Assembly (NCBI RefSeq): GCF_900176145.1
Contig: NZ_FWWY01000001.1
Location: 1,597,819 to 1,661,818 of the forward strand
Direction of reading: 5' to 3'
From: Sulfobacillus thermosulfidooxidans DSM 9293
GTDB taxonomy: Bacteria > Bacillota > Sulfobacillia > Sulfobacillales > Sulfobacillaceae
DNA length: 64,000 nucleotides
Shown here: piece by piece, positions 51,686 through 60,310 of the stretch
Layout of the letters: each line of letters starts with the position of its first letter
Position numbering within the stretch: position 1 is the first letter of the stretch
The notes under the pieces: model-generated
What the model saw: only the letters and a program-made list of their open reading frames with translations
The model's database searches: none
Told to the model about the DNA's origin: nothing
Position numbers and translations under genes: made by a program

Positions 51686-52612
51686 ATGCATTTATTAATC
51701 ACGGGCGGCGCGGGATTTATTGGATCCCACCTGTGTGAAAAAGCGCTTGAATACGGACACCGGGTGACGGTTGTCGATAATCTGAGTCAAGGTCTTAGGG
51801 AAAATATTCCCGAAGGGGCACGGTTTGTCTATGGCGACATTTTACAGCCAGAAATGTGGCTCAATAAAATTGGCCCGGTAGACATCGTCATCCATTTGGC
51901 CGCGCAAATTAGCGTTCCGGCATCTGAGGTCGATCCCCTAACCGATTTGCGTCTCAATTTGGAAGGAACCCTTAGGATGTTGATGGCGGCGCAAGCATTA
52001 GGCGCCACGCAGTTCCGAACAGCATCCTCAGCCGCTGTCTATGGAGATGTGCCTCATTTGCCTCTCAGGGAGGACGGCCCGGTCCATCCTATTGCATTTT
52101 ATGGATGGTCGAAATATACCGCCGAGCAATATGTGTTTCATTTCGCCAAGTTGCATGGACTCGATGCCGTGGTCTTTCGTCTAGCCAATGTTTACGGTCC
52201 GAGACAACGTACGCAAGGCGAAGGGGGCGTTGTGGCAGTCTTTTGTGAAGCCATGGCACAAAACCGCGTTCTGGAAATTCATGGGGATGGACAGCAAACC
52301 AGGGATTTTATCTATGTCGAGGATGTAGCACGGGCCTTTTTGCACCGGCTAGAGAATCCTGGACCCAAAACCGTCTATAACGTGAGTACCGAAACGCGTA
52401 CCTCCGTGTATAATCTGTTTCTGGCCCTGGCTAAAGTCGCAGGAAAACCGCAAGATGGTTATCGATTGGCGCCGGTCCGGCTTGGGGATATCCATGATAG
52501 CGTGTTGTCCCAAGAAAAGGCAAAAGCTTGGGGATTCGTTCCGAAGACGTCGTTGGAGGACGGCTTAGCGTTAACGTGGCAATATTTCTTAAACCAGGAG
52601 CTTAAGCCCTAA
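51686..52612 (+). CDS. NAD-dependent sugar epimerase (GalE-like)
   Basis: A 308-residue extended SDR protein: LLITGGAGFIGSHLCEKAL, VVDNLSQGLRENIPEGARFV, VIHLAAQISVPASEVDPL, a Ser-rich SAAVYGDVPHLPL, YGWSKYTAEQYVF with the catalytic Tyr and Lys, and RLANVYGPRQRTQGEGGVVA. It is closest to bacterial UDP-glucose/UDP-GlcNAc 4-epimerases, giving galactose or GalNAc donors for the adjacent glycosyltransferases. GAGGT precedes ATG 51686. Its stop overlaps the start of the following glycosyltransferase gene (TAATG). Confidence 0.83.
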   Translation: MHLLITGGAGFIGSHLCEKALEYGHRVTVVDNLSQGLRENIPEGARFVYGDILQPEMWLNKIGPVDIVIHLAAQISVPASEVDPLTDLRLNLEGTLRMLMAAQALGATQFRTASSAAVYGDVPHLPLREDGPVHPIAFYGWSKYTAEQYVFHFAKLHGLDAVVFRLANVYGPRQRTQGEGGVVAVFCEAMAQNRVLEIHGDGQQTRDFIYVEDVARAFLHRLENPGPKTVYNVSTETRTSVYNLFLALAKVAGKPQDGYRLAPVRLGDIHDSVLSQEKAKAWGFVPKTSLEDGLALTWQYFLNQELKP

Positions 52613-53733
52613 TGCGCGTATTATGGGTTCTTTCCTCATTGGAAGGAACAGAAGGAACCATGATCGCGGCCATAGTGGCGTCGACTCTTTTACAACAGGG
52701 ATTGGCCCTTGATATTTTGCCATTAAATCCTCTACCACCGCACACGGGTCCCTATCCTTTCCCGGAAAACGTGGAAATCCTTGACTGTCCTTCGGTTAAC
52801 CGCTTGAGTGGCGTTGCGCCATTGACCAAAGGATTGACAAAATTGAAAGGATTGTTCCGCCGTCTTTACAGCTATTATGACCGGATAATTTTGGATCAAA
52901 ATCTGGATTTCGAACTTAAGGCCATCATGGCCAGTGGAAAACATCATGTGGATGCTCGTACCACGTTAATTGCCACCCGCTCATTATCGGAATTAATGGC
53001 GACACGGGGTGATCAGGCCCCTCGGATCAAGCAATTAATGCAGCGGTGGTATCCTCAAATCTCGCACGTTATTACCCTATCGGGTCATATAGAGGATGAT
53101 TTAATTCAACATTTTGCTGTGCCTTCGTCGCACATTACTCGCTTGTCATTACCTCTATCCGCCATGGAAACGCGAACACATTCTTTTTCATGGCCTGAGG
53201 ATTTTGTTCCCAGGGCTCCTGTTGTGGGGATATTTGGCTGGTTGAATGTTTTTAAAGGGGTCGAGGGCCTTTTGATGATAGCAAAGACGCTTTATGATCA
53301 AGGCCTATTTTTTCGGATGGTGATACTGGGAGATGGCCCATCTCGGAAAAATCTGGAACAATTGGCGCAATCATTGTCCTTAGATTGCCTTTTTCCCAAG
53401 TGGCCAGCCGATATTTTGGCGTGGTTTCGGGCTTGTGACATCATCGTGGCCCCTCAATACTGGGATGGCAGTGGTATCGATGCTCAGCTAGCGATGTTTG
53501 TGGGCGTTCCGGTTTTGGGCTATGAGGGCCCTTCGGCCGTGAAGGAGCTCATCTCGGCCCATGGAGGGGGAGAATTAGTGGAAACGGGAAATCCCATGGA
53601 GATGGCAGACAGGCTCGCTATGTGGTTGACCGAACCCCATATCCGCGAGCGTTATCGATCCCAGAAGAGCATCACAGACCAGCTGTTTGGTTTGGCTATG
53701 CAAGCGGAGTGGATTAATCAGCTAACGCGTTAA
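52612..53733 (+). CDS. GT-B glycosyltransferase
   Basis: A 373-residue protein. The N-terminal half is VLWVLSSLEGTEGTMIAAIV, with TLIATRSLSELMATRGDQAP. The C-terminal half has VVGIFGWLNVFKGVEGLLMI, FRMVILGDGPSRKNLEQLAQ and IIVAPQYWDGSGIDAQLAMF, which match the GT4 donor domain although the E-x7-E motif is changed to D-G-S-G-I-D-A-Q. It is the last gene of the group and is coupled to the epimerase gene. It overlaps the convergent flavoprotein gene by 12 bases. Confidence 0.75.
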   Translation: MRVLWVLSSLEGTEGTMIAAIVASTLLQQGLALDILPLNPLPPHTGPYPFPENVEILDCPSVNRLSGVAPLTKGLTKLKGLFRRLYSYYDRIILDQNLDFELKAIMASGKHHVDARTTLIATRSLSELMATRGDQAPRIKQLMQRWYPQISHVITLSGHIEDDLIQHFAVPSSHITRLSLPLSAMETRTHSFSWPEDFVPRAPVVGIFGWLNVFKGVEGLLMIAKTLYDQGLFFRMVILGDGPSRKNLEQLAQSLSLDCLFPKWPADILAWFRACDIIVAPQYWDGSGIDAQLAMFVGVPVLGYEGPSAVKELISAHGGGELVETGNPMEMADRLAMWLTEPHIRERYRSQKSITDQLFGLAMQAEWINQLTR

Positions 53734-54858
53734 CGGACGGATATGAAGCTTAGCCAGAAGGGTGGCTTGGGTTTTGGCGAGCAGTTGATCATAGGTCGAC
53801 TCTCCTTGAGTCAGGGCCAGATACTCTTCGAGTAATTCTGTGTGATGTAAAAACCACTCAGTCCAGAATCCGGCTAGAGGATAAAAAAGATGGGACATTT
53901 TAATGGCCGGGCGTAAGTGAGTCCAGAAATCTTCACGGATGCGAGCATTATAACTTTCGGTGCCGCTGTGGTGTTGGTAGGCGATATTAATGGCCTCACT
54001 GGCGATATGGGCACTATAGAGGGCGGAAAAAATACCTTCGGCCGAAAAACTGTCCATGAGTCCCGCCGCATCGCCAACAAGAACGGCGTGGTCAATGGCC
54101 AAAGAACTAAAATGGACACGATAAGGCAGGGGATGAGCCCAGATCGTATCTAAGGCCGAGGCACCAGGGAAAGAGGCCATGATATAATCTTGCAGTAACC
54201 CTTTGAGTGAGGGAAGTTTGCTGGCTTTGAAGGATCCCACGCCAATATTGGCTATAGACCCATGGGGAATAATCCAGGCGTATCCCCAGGGATAGCGCGA
54301 TACGTCAATTTCTACCAGGTCTTTACTGTGATCGAGTAAGGAGCTAGGAAAGGGAATTTCGGTTTCCACCGCCGCTCCATTATGGGGTCTTGTCAGTCCT
54401 AAATATTTGGCCGTGACGCCTTTGGCACCATCGGCACCGATGAGATAGCGGCTGTAATAATAACGGTGGGACGTTTTAACAATGTACTGTTCTCCATCAA
54501 AAGCTAGGGCCGTCACAGGAGTGTTAAACATCACTTGGGCTCCCGCTTTTTGTGCCTCTTGCGCCAGCCAGTGATCAAACTGGGAACGGTCCACAGTATA
54601 ACAAAACGGCTTGGAGGTTTTGAGCGTGCGCGATCCTTTTTTGCCTCGAAAGGTCCATGCTGTGGGGGAAGATAACACATGGTTCATAAATTGATCGGGA
54701 AGTAACGGTACAGCGCGAGAGGTTATGGCTCCTCCACAAGGTTTTTTGCGGGGAAATGTTGCCTGTTCCAGCACCAACACTTGCTTGCCACTTTGAGCGA
54801 GAAGCCTGGCTGCGGTGGAACCTGCGGGACCTGCTCCAATAATAATGACGTCCTCCAT
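53722..54858 (-). CDS. Geranylgeranyl-reductase-family flavoprotein
   Basis: A 378-residue FAD-dependent oxidoreductase. The FAD motif IIIGAGPAGSTAARLLAQSG starts at residue 5, followed by KPCGGAITSRAVPLLPDQF (the PCGG-type loop of the family), LIGADGAKGVTAKYLG, and VLVGDAAGLMDSFSAEGIF, the FAD-ribityl motif. The family reduces double bonds in isoprenoids such as geranylgeranyl groups and menaquinone side chains. Substrate unknown here; it might saturate a prenyl chain of a quinone or carrier lipid. It is convergent with a glycosyltransferase gene, with overlapping ends. The ATG 54858 site is weak (GGGGGTTAT). Confidence 0.8.
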   Translation of the reverse strand: MEDVIIIGAGPAGSTAARLLAQSGKQVLVLEQATFPRKKPCGGAITSRAVPLLPDQFMNHVLSSPTAWTFRGKKGSRTLKTSKPFCYTVDRSQFDHWLAQEAQKAGAQVMFNTPVTALAFDGEQYIVKTSHRYYYSRYLIGADGAKGVTAKYLGLTRPHNGAAVETEIPFPSSLLDHSKDLVEIDVSRYPWGYAWIIPHGSIANIGVGSFKASKLPSLKGLLQDYIMASFPGASALDTIWAHPLPYRVHFSSLAIDHAVLVGDAAGLMDSFSAEGIFSALYSAHIASEAINIAYQHHSGTESYNARIREDFWTHLRPAIKMSHLFYPLAGFWTEWFLHHTELLEEYLALTQGESTYDQLLAKTQATLLAKLHIRPLTR

Positions 54859-55035
54859 GACATAACCCCCTAAAATAGACTTAGACCTTGCTTTATTTCC
54901 CTATTCCGTTTTAGTGTAACATGAGAGGTTTTTTGAATAGGACAGAAAACTGCAATAAAACCGATGTCATGCCCATGAATACTTGGGTGAAATATAACCG
55001 GTATCAACCATACATGCTGATAGGAGATTAATTGA

Positions 55036-56115
55036 ATGATACATTGGAAAAGCAAACATTTTGTGATTTTGGGATCCGCTTTACTTCTTGCTGGCTGTGG
55101 CACAGCCAAAACCTCGCCTCGTTCTCATACCTCCGCTCCTTCTTCATTGAATTCGGCTTCGCCGTCTCGCGCCTCAATGAAAAATCTTGATCCTTTGACA
55201 GGATTGCCATCGTCCCATCATGGTCCTTTACTTGCGGTAATGGTAGAAAATAGCGAATATGGGCGTCCGCAATATGGCCTTCGCTCCGCCGATGTGGTTT
55301 ATGAGGCCTATACCGAGTTCTTTTATTATTCCAGGTTTATGCTTTTGTTTTATGGAAAAGAACCGGCTCAAGTCGGCCCGGTGAGATCGGCCAGGCCGTA
55401 TTTTGTGAGTTGGGTCCATGAATGGCCCGGGGCGGCCTATGTGCATGCGGGCGCATCCGATCCGGGATATGTTAGCATTAACCGCGATCATATCCACAAT
55501 TTGGACGTTGATGCGAATGCCTACGGACTCGCGTACCGGGTCAACTACCGGCCAGCTCCACATAATTTGTTTGTCAGCATTCCTAAAGCGGCTCAGATGG
55601 CGCAAGCATCTTGGGGAAATCCAGGGATTAGCCCTCATTGGCAATTTGGCCCCAAGCCGGGAAAAACGCCACCCCGCTATCAAACGATCACTTTGACATG
55701 GAATACGCACAACACGATTGAACAATGGCGGTGGGATGAACAACAAAGAGGCTGGACCCGGTGGGTGCTCTGCCCGGAATGTCCGGATAATCAATATGTC
55801 CAGGTTATGGGCGAGAATAGTCATAAGCCGGTTTTGGCCTCCAATATCATTATCCAATATACCCAAGAAGAGTATTTACCCGATCCGGCTCATACGGGAT
55901 GGATTCAAATTCAAACCCATGGTCAGGGCAAGGCTCTCCTCATTTTAGGCAATCACATTTATCACGGAACATGGCGTAATCAAGGGCCGGGGATGCCCAC
56001 TAAGTTTTATTTGAATAATGGGGAACCAGCCAAATTTGCTCCCGGTCAAACCTGGATCGAAGTCGTGCCTAATAGCCAATCGGCAGCCAATCCTTTTCAA
56101 TTGCAGTTGCAATGA
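55036..56115 (+). CDS. DUF3048 lipoprotein (YerB-like)
   Basis: A 359-residue lipoprotein. The lipobox is LLLAGCGTA (Cys22), then a Ser/Ala-rich linker. The DUF3048 core follows: NLDPLTGLPSSHHGPLLAVM, VENSEYGRPQYGLRSADVVY, YGKEPAQVGPVRSARPYFV and YRPAPHNLFVSIPKA. Bacillus YerB is a similar lipoprotein of unknown role, linked to PcrA by its name in the operon. The protein ends in a beta-rich C-terminal domain (YHGTWRNQGPGMPTKFYLNN). The site AGGAG lies before ATG 55036. It is followed by 131 bases that carry the promoter of the next gene. Confidence 0.85.
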   Translation: MIHWKSKHFVILGSALLLAGCGTAKTSPRSHTSAPSSLNSASPSRASMKNLDPLTGLPSSHHGPLLAVMVENSEYGRPQYGLRSADVVYEAYTEFFYYSRFMLLFYGKEPAQVGPVRSARPYFVSWVHEWPGAAYVHAGASDPGYVSINRDHIHNLDVDANAYGLAYRVNYRPAPHNLFVSIPKAAQMAQASWGNPGISPHWQFGPKPGKTPPRYQTITLTWNTHNTIEQWRWDEQQRGWTRWVLCPECPDNQYVQVMGENSHKPVLASNIIIQYTQEEYLPDPAHTGWIQIQTHGQGKALLILGNHIYHGTWRNQGPGMPTKFYLNNGEPAKFAPGQTWIEVVPNSQSAANPFQLQLQ

Positions 56116-56211
56116 TGAGATAGGTGATGAGAAACTGAAGATTTCACCCCGTATGATCAATGTCTTAGGGTTAGTACCTTGAATTTTTATCATTCATGAC
56201 AACACTTGGGC

Positions 56212-56220
56212 TGGTATAAT
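56212..56220 (+). promoter_or_regulatory. Extended -10 promoter of the large phosphoglycosyl transferase gene
   Basis: TGGTATAAT is an extended -10 with a perfect TATAAT at 56215-56220. The leader to GTG 56247 would be about 20 bases. A weak -35-like TTCATG precedes it. Confidence 0.65.
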
Positions 56221-56246
56221 GAGGATATTGAAACTGGGGTGATAGG

Positions 56247-57650
56247 GTGTTCAAACACTGGACCAATAGATGGGATGAGTTGGCGGTTTTAGTCGACACC
56301 GGCGCTGCTTATCTAGCCTATCTCATTGCGGTGCATGTGTATTTAACGTGGCTCAATCCACGTGTAGCAACGGTGGAACTAATCACCTTTTATTTTTCGT
56401 TTTCTCCGGTTTTGTTAGCATTGAACTGGCTTGTGCTCAAATTTAACTTTAAAGGATACTCAAGGCGGTGGAATCAGCTTCCCGCCGAAGCGCGGATGCT
56501 CGTACTTTCCAACCTGGAGAGTACGCTAGCTTTAGCCCTACTCATTTTCTTTGTGAAAGCGACATGGTTTTCCCGCCTCATTTTCGTCCTTCTTCCTGTG
56601 ATTTCCTTAATCTTGCAGTTAACGGTGCACACCTTGACCAAGGTGGGCGTTAACCGGTTTCGGTTGGGAGGCATGGATGTTCGGCGTCTTATTGTGATGG
56701 GGTATCCTAAACGGGTAAAAATTTTTGCCCGGACGGTTGATGCTGTCCCAGAAGCCGGCATGGAAGTGATTGATCGTTTGGAAATTCCATTAGGGTCTGT
56801 CGAAAAGGGGCATCAGGGAATTGATAAACTCCGGCAATTACTACATTCTACGGTGGTGGACACCGTCGTCTTAGCTCTGCCCATGGCCGATGACGTGATG
56901 ATGAATGCGATTCGCATGGCCCATCAACAAGGGAAAGAAGTACGATTAGTGTTAGACGAAGTCGGAGCGTTTGCCTATAAATCGGTGCTCTATGATTTTT
57001 ATGGGAATTCCGTTTTAGTGGTCAATTCCAGCCGCGGCCAACAGTCAGCTCGTCAAGCCGTCAAGCGAATAATGGATGTTCTCTTCTCATTTTTGGGGAT
57101 CATCGTGACGTTGCCCATTATGGCGCTGGTGGCATTGTTAATCAAATGGGACAGTCCTGATGGCCCCGTCTTTTTTGTTCAACAACGGGTTGGTCTTAAC
57201 GGGCGCTTATTTCCCTGTTTCAAGTTTCGGACCATGGTTCCCAATGCCGAAAGCCTTAAAGAAGAAATTGCCCATTTGAATGTTATGAGTGGTCCCGTGT
57301 TTAAGGTGCCAGATGATCCCCGTGTGACCCGCATTGGAAAGTTTTTACGCAAAACGAGCCTCGATGAACTCCCCCAATTACTGAATGTCTTATTAGGTCA
57401 CATGAGCTTAGTGGGACCGAGACCGGCTCTTCCCTCTGAAGTCGAACGCTACGGGGAAGACTACCGTAAACGCTTATCGGTCCGTCCTGGCATTACGTGT
57501 TTATGGCAAATTTCAGGGCGCAATGAGATCGATTTCGAGCAGTGGATGCAATTAGATATGGAATATATCGATTCATGGTCCCTCTTGTTAGACTTCAAAA
57601 TTCTTTTGAAAACTATTCCCGCTGTTCTTCAACAAAAAGGTGCTCACTAG
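56247..57650 (+). CDS. Large polyprenyl-phosphate sugar transferase (WcaJ/WbaP-like)
   Basis: A 467-residue initiating transferase. Four to five N-terminal membrane segments (to about residue 130) are followed by a Rossmann-like domain and, from about residue 270, the catalytic bacterial-sugar-transferase domain: FFVQQRVGLNGRLFPCFKF-RTM, RKTSLDELPQLLNVLLGHM with the catalytic Asp-Glu, and MSLVGPRPALPSEV. It would place a hexose-1-phosphate on undecaprenyl phosphate to begin an exopolysaccharide. GTG 56247 follows GGGGTGATAGG. It is the second initiating enzyme in the window and differs in type from the PglC-like one at 30086, so two glycans probably start separately. Confidence 0.9.
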   Translation: MFKHWTNRWDELAVLVDTGAAYLAYLIAVHVYLTWLNPRVATVELITFYFSFSPVLLALNWLVLKFNFKGYSRRWNQLPAEARMLVLSNLESTLALALLIFFVKATWFSRLIFVLLPVISLILQLTVHTLTKVGVNRFRLGGMDVRRLIVMGYPKRVKIFARTVDAVPEAGMEVIDRLEIPLGSVEKGHQGIDKLRQLLHSTVVDTVVLALPMADDVMMNAIRMAHQQGKEVRLVLDEVGAFAYKSVLYDFYGNSVLVVNSSRGQQSARQAVKRIMDVLFSFLGIIVTLPIMALVALLIKWDSPDGPVFFVQQRVGLNGRLFPCFKFRTMVPNAESLKEEIAHLNVMSGPVFKVPDDPRVTRIGKFLRKTSLDELPQLLNVLLGHMSLVGPRPALPSEVERYGEDYRKRLSVRPGITCLWQISGRNEIDFEQWMQLDMEYIDSWSLLLDFKILLKTIPAVLQQKGAH

Positions 57651-57772
57651 GCGGATAAAGCCGGAGAGGGGAGATGGCATAAGCTATTCTTCTCTCTCCA
57701 CCTTTGCATCCTGAATCTCCCTATCTTATGATGGATGAAGATATTTCCAAATCATTATGAGGGAGGTAGCAG

Positions 57773-58249
57773 ATGCCGGAATTAGAGCCCCAACTCTTGC
57801 ATGTGATTGGGGATGCACCTGAAGGGCCATGGAGCGTATTTTCATTGCCTACAGGAGACCACACGGCCATGGTCTCGGTGATTATTCCACGCTCACTTTG
57901 GCTCGAAATCAGCAGGCGCGATCCCTTTTCTTCTGATTTGTCACTTATTGAGCGTATTGGGCGCATGGCAATTTTGCACCGGCTACAACAAACTGGGGAA
58001 CTCGAGACGATTGTTGTAGACACTGATGACATTCAAGAGTTATGGAAAAAGCCTGATGAACCATGGTATATGACCTTACGGCGCTGTGGACAGTGTCATG
58101 AGATGGTCCCTCATGGGGAAGTTCTTGAGGCCTTGGCCAATGCTTTGCCGCCTAATTCACGGGGGCAAATTACGGTGGAAGTGCTGTGCCCATCTTGTAT
58201 GGTGCAAACATCCCATGTTCTTAACCCATGGGGAGTAGTTGAACGGTAG
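57773..58249 (+). CDS. Protein of unknown function with a zinc-ribbon-like motif
   Basis: A 158-residue soluble protein. Residues about 104-145 hold two CxxC pairs, RRCGQCHEMVP and LCPSCMVQ, spaced like a zinc ribbon. The N-terminal 100 residues include an Asp/Glu-rich helical segment (FSSDLSLIERIGRMAILHRL) and VDTDDIQELWKKPDEPWYM. No family is recognised. GGGAGG precedes ATG 57773. It is followed 30 bases later by the S53 peptidase gene and could be cotranscribed. A regulatory or metal-linked role is only a guess. Confidence 0.6.
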   Translation: MPELEPQLLHVIGDAPEGPWSVFSLPTGDHTAMVSVIIPRSLWLEISRRDPFSSDLSLIERIGRMAILHRLQQTGELETIVVDTDDIQELWKKPDEPWYMTLRRCGQCHEMVPHGEVLEALANALPPNSRGQITVEVLCPSCMVQTSHVLNPWGVVER

Positions 58250-58279
58250 CGTTTTAGGGAGAAAGGTGGGCGGGATACG

Positions 58280-59857
58280 ATGCAGGCGAAACTAGTGAGA
58301 GCAACTGGACATCTATTGCCCGAGGAAACCCTTCAGGATTATCACCGCATTTCCTACAAAGAGCGGACCACCCAGTGGGCATGCGTCTTCAAATCTCGTC
58401 ACGAAACGGACCTTAAAAGACGATTGGCTTACGATTCCAGCGTGTTAACGCGTGAGGAGGTCCTCCAACTTTATGGACCTGATCCTGATCTTATCGACCG
58501 GGCCCGTCAATGGCTAAGTCGCCACGGGGTAAGAGTGTTGAAACAAGATGGCTTTATTTTGTGGTTGCAAGGAAGCTTGGGTCAAATTGAAGAAACGTTG
58601 AAAATCCCCTTTGGGGAAAAAGATGGACAGTTTATGCCGCTCCGTGAACCCTTGGTGCCTGAATGGCTCGCTCCCCATATTGTTGGATTTGTGGGCTTGG
58701 AAAACGTGTCTAAGTTATATCCCCGTTTTCGATTCCCGACACACCCAGAAGAGTTGGCTAATAATGGGCAGGGGTTCTTTCCCCTTGATATTCAAACGGC
58801 TTACGCGTTTCCCGCTTCGCTCAATGGTTCAGGGCTTACCATTGGGCTTCTCGAATTTTCAAATGGCTTTAATCCCCAGGATGTGATGACGTTCTGGAAC
58901 CAATTTGGTATTGCTTGCCCAAATGTGAGCTTTGTATCGGTTGATGGAACCCCGAATGATCTGGGGGTTAATGCCTACGATTTGGAGGCAACGTTGGATA
59001 TTGAATGGGCAGGAGCTATGGCTCCTTTGGCAAACTTGGTGGTTTATGAAGCCAATGCAGGCTCGTCGGATACCTCTTTTGCTTTATCCGTTCTTAAGGC
59101 TTTGCAGTATGCTTATAACGACGTGCTTAATTGTCCCGATATTTTATCGATCAGTTATGGGGATGGCGAAACACGGTTTCCCGTTTCTACTATGCAGGCA
59201 TGGGATATGGTGGCTCGCAATGCGGCTTTGATTGGTATGACGATCTTCGTCGCTTCTGGGGATCAGGGAGCTTATGGTCTGCACGGACCCGGACGAAAAA
59301 TTTGTCATGTCGATGCGCCGGCGAACTCTCCGCATATGGTATCGGTAGGTGGCACGCATTTGCTCTTAAATAGCCAAGGGCAGATAGTCGAAGAAACCGG
59401 CTGGACGGATGTGAATAATAACGGAGCATCGGGGGGAGGTATCAGTCAGGTATTTGCGGTCCCGGCCTATCAAGAGGGCATCCCACTGCCTGTGAAAGCG
59501 GGTTATCATGTGGGACGCGGGGTGCCCGATGTGGCGTTGAATGCCGATCCGGATACGGGCTACGCGGTGTTTTTTCAAGGGATGTGGACCGTAGTGGGAG
59601 GAACATCGGTGGCTTCTCCCATTTGGGCGGCTATTACGGCGCTGATTAATCAAAATCGGGTCCAGGCAGGGAAATCTCTTATAGGGTATATGAATCCCAG
59701 ACTTTATGGGATCGATCATGCCTCCACTTTTCACGATATTACCGTGGGGAATAATTCTTATGACGGGGTAACAGGTTATGATTGCACGCCGGGATGGGAT
59801 GCTGTGACGGGATGGGGAAGTCCTATCGTGGTGTCTTTGGTAAAGAGCTTGTCTTAA
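58280..59857 (+). CDS. S53-family serine-carboxyl peptidase (kumamolisin-like proprotein)
   Basis: A 525-residue sedolisin-family endopeptidase adapted to acid pH. An N-terminal pro-kumamolisin activation domain runs to about residue 160 (SSVLTREEVLQLYGPDPDLI). The catalytic residues are Glu236 and Asp240 (LEATLDIEWAGAMAP), Asp328 (FVASGDQGAYG) and Ser443 (GGTSVASPIWAAITAL). A C-terminal calcium site is suggested by FHDITVGNNSYDG and TPGWDAVTGWGSP. No standard signal peptide is visible, as for kumamolisin. The four cysteines are uncommon in this family and may form disulfides. AAAGGTG precedes ATG 58280. A terminator overlaps the stop. Probably exported, for peptide nutrition in acid. Confidence 0.93.
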   Translation: MQAKLVRATGHLLPEETLQDYHRISYKERTTQWACVFKSRHETDLKRRLAYDSSVLTREEVLQLYGPDPDLIDRARQWLSRHGVRVLKQDGFILWLQGSLGQIEETLKIPFGEKDGQFMPLREPLVPEWLAPHIVGFVGLENVSKLYPRFRFPTHPEELANNGQGFFPLDIQTAYAFPASLNGSGLTIGLLEFSNGFNPQDVMTFWNQFGIACPNVSFVSVDGTPNDLGVNAYDLEATLDIEWAGAMAPLANLVVYEANAGSSDTSFALSVLKALQYAYNDVLNCPDILSISYGDGETRFPVSTMQAWDMVARNAALIGMTIFVASGDQGAYGLHGPGRKICHVDAPANSPHMVSVGGTHLLLNSQGQIVEETGWTDVNNNGASGGGISQVFAVPAYQEGIPLPVKAGYHVGRGVPDVALNADPDTGYAVFFQGMWTVVGGTSVASPIWAAITALINQNRVQAGKSLIGYMNPRLYGIDHASTFHDITVGNNSYDGVTGYDCTPGWDAVTGWGSPIVVSLVKSLS

Positions 59858-59873
59858 CAGGGCAAGCTTTTTT
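59846..59873 (+). terminator. Rho-independent terminator overlapping the S53 peptidase stop
   Basis: agcttgtc (59846-59853) pairs with ggcaagct (59861-59868), including one G-U pair, and TTTTTT follows. The stem includes the last codons of the peptidase gene. Confidence 0.7.
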
Positions 59874-59930
59874 CATGCGGCAAAACATAATAATATGATT
59901 ATGAATATATCAATGAGAGGAGCGGGACCA

Positions 59931-60278
59931 ATGACCACCGAAGAGGTCAGTATCTTGTTTAAAGCGTTGAGTGATCAAACAAGGCTACGCATGGTCACCT
60001 TACTTTCCCGCCGGGAGTATTGCAACTGCGAATTTGTGTCTATTTTCGGGATTTCCCAACCGGCTATCTCTCGCCATATTGCCCGTCTCAAAGAGGCCCG
60101 TTTAATCCATGAAAGACGGCCGGGACAATGGATTTATTATTCCTTGAATCCGTCAACGTGGGATCGTCTGCCATCCTTTTCGCAAATTCTGGAAGATTTG
60201 GGACAACATGATGCGGTCATTCTTAGAACTGTAGACCAAGCACCTGGTTGTCCTGTGCCTGACCATGAACGACATTAA
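59931..60278 (+). CDS. arsR: ArsR-family metalloregulator
   Basis: A 115-residue winged-helix repressor: TTEEVSILFKALSDQTRLRM, VTLLSRREYCNCEFVSIFG, then the recognition helix ISQPAISRHIARLKEARLIH and QWIYYSLNP. The YCNCEF Cys-x-Cys pair at the start of the binding helix is the arsenite/antimonite site of many ArsR proteins. ATG 59931 is chosen because GAGGAG lies 8 bases upstream; ATG 59895 would add 12 residues and includes that site. The AT-rich region 59885-59915 may hold the operator. Its stop is adjacent to the ArsB gene, so they are one operon. Confidence 0.9.
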   Translation: MTTEEVSILFKALSDQTRLRMVTLLSRREYCNCEFVSIFGISQPAISRHIARLKEARLIHERRPGQWIYYSLNPSTWDRLPSFSQILEDLGQHDAVILRTVDQAPGCPVPDHERH

Positions 60279-60310
60279 TGGGATTGCAAGATAAGAACAA
60301 AGGGGATTGT

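Noticed and set aside
55228-55866. 212-codon open frame on the minus strand
   Set aside because: Opposite the DUF3048 lipoprotein gene whose family motifs are on the plus strand; no start signal.
59885-59915. ArsR operator
   Set aside because: The stretch is AT-rich with partial symmetry but no clear inverted repeat of the family type could be stated.
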